64,000 nt of DNA from Sulfitobacter sp. M05 (GTDB lineage: Bacteria; Pseudomonadota; Alphaproteobacteria; Rhodobacterales; Rhodobacteraceae). Every line of letters begins with the position of its first letter. Positions within the stretch are counted from its first letter, which is position 1. The notes beneath the pieces are model-generated. The model had not been told where the DNA came from and ran no database searches. It worked only from the letters and a program-made list of their open reading frames with translations. Location of the stretch: NCBI RefSeq assembly GCF_029285175.1, contig NZ_JABEDH010000006.1, positions 62,001 to 126,000 on the forward strand, read 5' to 3'. This document shows positions 63,173 through 64,000 of this stretch, piece after piece. A program made the position numbers and the translations under genes.

Positions 63173-63301
63173 ATGAAAGCCATGCTGCTCGCCTTTTTGG
63201 CTGTTGCCGTCATCGCTGTCGGCGCAAACACAGTGCTTGAACAGGCCGGGTTCTCTGTTCAGGATCGCATGGCTGGCCCTGCGGTCCGCCTGAGCCACTG
63301 A
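63173..63301 (+). CDS. Small membrane protein of the formate dehydrogenase locus
   Basis: A 42-residue protein with one hydrophobic helix (MLLAFLAVAVIAVGANTVL), too short for most gene callers. The ATG at 63173 follows an AGAGA stretch. Comparable single-helix proteins of about 40 residues occur after the gamma subunit in relatives. It might stabilise the membrane subunit. A signal-peptide-like fragment cannot be ruled out. Confidence 0.6.
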   Translation: MKAMLLAFLAVAVIAVGANTVLEQAGFSVQDRMAGPAVRLSH

Positions 63302-63332
63302 ACCCAACCGGGCCGGTTAGGAAACACCGTCA

Positions 63333-64000
63333 ATGACCGATATATGGGCTGGTATTCAGGCCGCCTTCCGGCTGATCCTGACGCTTGATGCTGATCTGGT
63401 AGAGATCACATTGCTGTCACTTCAGGTCAGCCTGTCCGCGCTGGTGGTTGCCTCAATGATTGCCCTGCCCTTTGGCACATGGCTGGCCATTCGCCGGTTT
63501 CGCTATCGGCGGGCCGCGATTGCCACACTGAACGCGCTGATGGGGCTGCCGCCGGTTGTGGTTGGCCTGATTGTCTATCTTCTGCTGTCGCGCTCAGGTC
63601 CGTTTGGCGTGCTGGGGCTGTTGTTCACACCAACGGCAATGATCATTGCACAGGTCATCATCATCACACCGCTGATCGCCTCGATCACCCATCAGTCGAT
63701 GCGCGAACTTTGGGCCGAATACCACGACCTGCTGATTTCGCTGAACACCAACAAACGCCAGCGCGTCATCACCCTGATCTGGGACGGCAGACGCACCCTG
63801 ATGACAGCCGCACTGGCGGGCTTTGGCCGCGCCATTGGCGAGGTTGGGGCCATCATGATTGTTGGTGGCAATATTGATCATGCAACCCGTGTGTTAACCA
63901 CGGCAATTGCCCTTGAAACCGGCAAGGGTGATTTTGCCCTCGCATTGGGTTTGGGGTTTGTCCTGATCGCGCTTGCGCTGGTGGTTAACCTGACCATCCA
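63333..64000 (+). CDS. tupB: Tungstate-type ABC transporter permease, TupB (partial)
   Basis: The first 222 residues of an ABC permease with several transmembrane segments; the window ends inside the gene. MGLPPVVVGLIVYLLLSRSGPFG and the EAA-like loop GFGRAIGEVGAIMIVGGNI match the TupB/WtpB/ModB class. It follows the fdh genes after 31 bp, suggesting it feeds metal to the formate dehydrogenase. Tungstate over molybdate is inferred from family resemblance and the formate dehydrogenase context. Confidence 0.85.
   Translation, partial: MTDIWAGIQAAFRLILTLDADLVEITLLSLQVSLSALVVASMIALPFGTWLAIRRFRYRRAAIATLNALMGLPPVVVGLIVYLLLSRSGPFGVLGLLFTPTAMIIAQVIIITPLIASITHQSMRELWAEYHDLLISLNTNKRQRVITLIWDGRRTLMTAALAGFGRAIGEVGAIMIVGGNIDHATRVLTTAIALETGKGDFALALGLGFVLIALALVVNLTI

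Overview
The window looks like chromosomal DNA of a marine alphaproteobacterium of the Rhodobacteraceae (Roseobacter group). The evidence is the gene repertoire (five-step Hut pathway with HutF, gamma-glutamylated putrescine pathway, TRAP transporter, periplasmic formate dehydrogenase with its DUF3305/DUF3306/DUF6494/DUF6505 satellites), moderately high GC, and tightly overlapping operons. No tRNA, rRNA, CRISPR array, intact insertion sequence or prophage gene was found. The species is not determined.

Layout. (1) 1-2406: end of an unidentified gene, then an SDR dehydrogenase, an adrenodoxin-type ferredoxin and a ferredoxin reductase. (2) 2422-14082: a histidine-utilisation locus. A leftward operon hutI-hutH-hutG-hutU runs on into a Rieske oxygenase, followed by a GATase1-AraC regulator. 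A rightward operon hutF-hutC is followed by a TonB-dependent receptor. A 16-bp palindrome in the hutI/hutF gap is the probable HutC operator. (3) 14576-18313: aconitase AcnB and a bestrophin-family protein. (4) 19209-33109: an N-acetyltransferase and a nearly complete putrescine module (potFGHI, puuA, puuB, puuC, a GATase that may stand in for PuuD, a gabT/puuE aminotransferase, a PuuR-like and a GntR regulator, and a class III CoA transferase). (5) 33209-40512: a TRAP transporter divergent from an ATP-grasp ligase, a C45-type Ntn hydrolase and a nitrilase-superfamily amidohydrolase, of unknown substrate. (6) 40627-50130: a signalling island with three related response regulators, an Hpt protein, a CheY-like receiver and two sensor kinases. 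(7) 50509-64000: a periplasmic formate dehydrogenase locus with maturation and electron-transfer accessories, running into a tungstate-type ABC permease cut by the window end.

How the parts fit. Histidine and putrescine catabolism both deliver carbon and nitrogen to glutamate/succinate, and HutG releases formate, which the formate dehydrogenase could oxidise. The Rieske oxygenase 17 bp behind hutU, with ferredoxin, reductase and dehydrogenase nearby, suggests an oxygenase step (perhaps N-demethylation of a methylated histidine) feeding the Hut pathway; this is inference.

Most unusual observations: the Rieske gene inside the hut operon; three response regulators whose output domain looks like a GGDEF fold with the signature replaced by Y-[VA]-G-[SN]-G-x-F; the ATP-grasp/C45/nitrilase cluster; a small protein that appears to join a shrunken TupA-like domain to a cytochrome c motif; and a family of about 100-bp imperfect palindromes placed exactly at stop codons.
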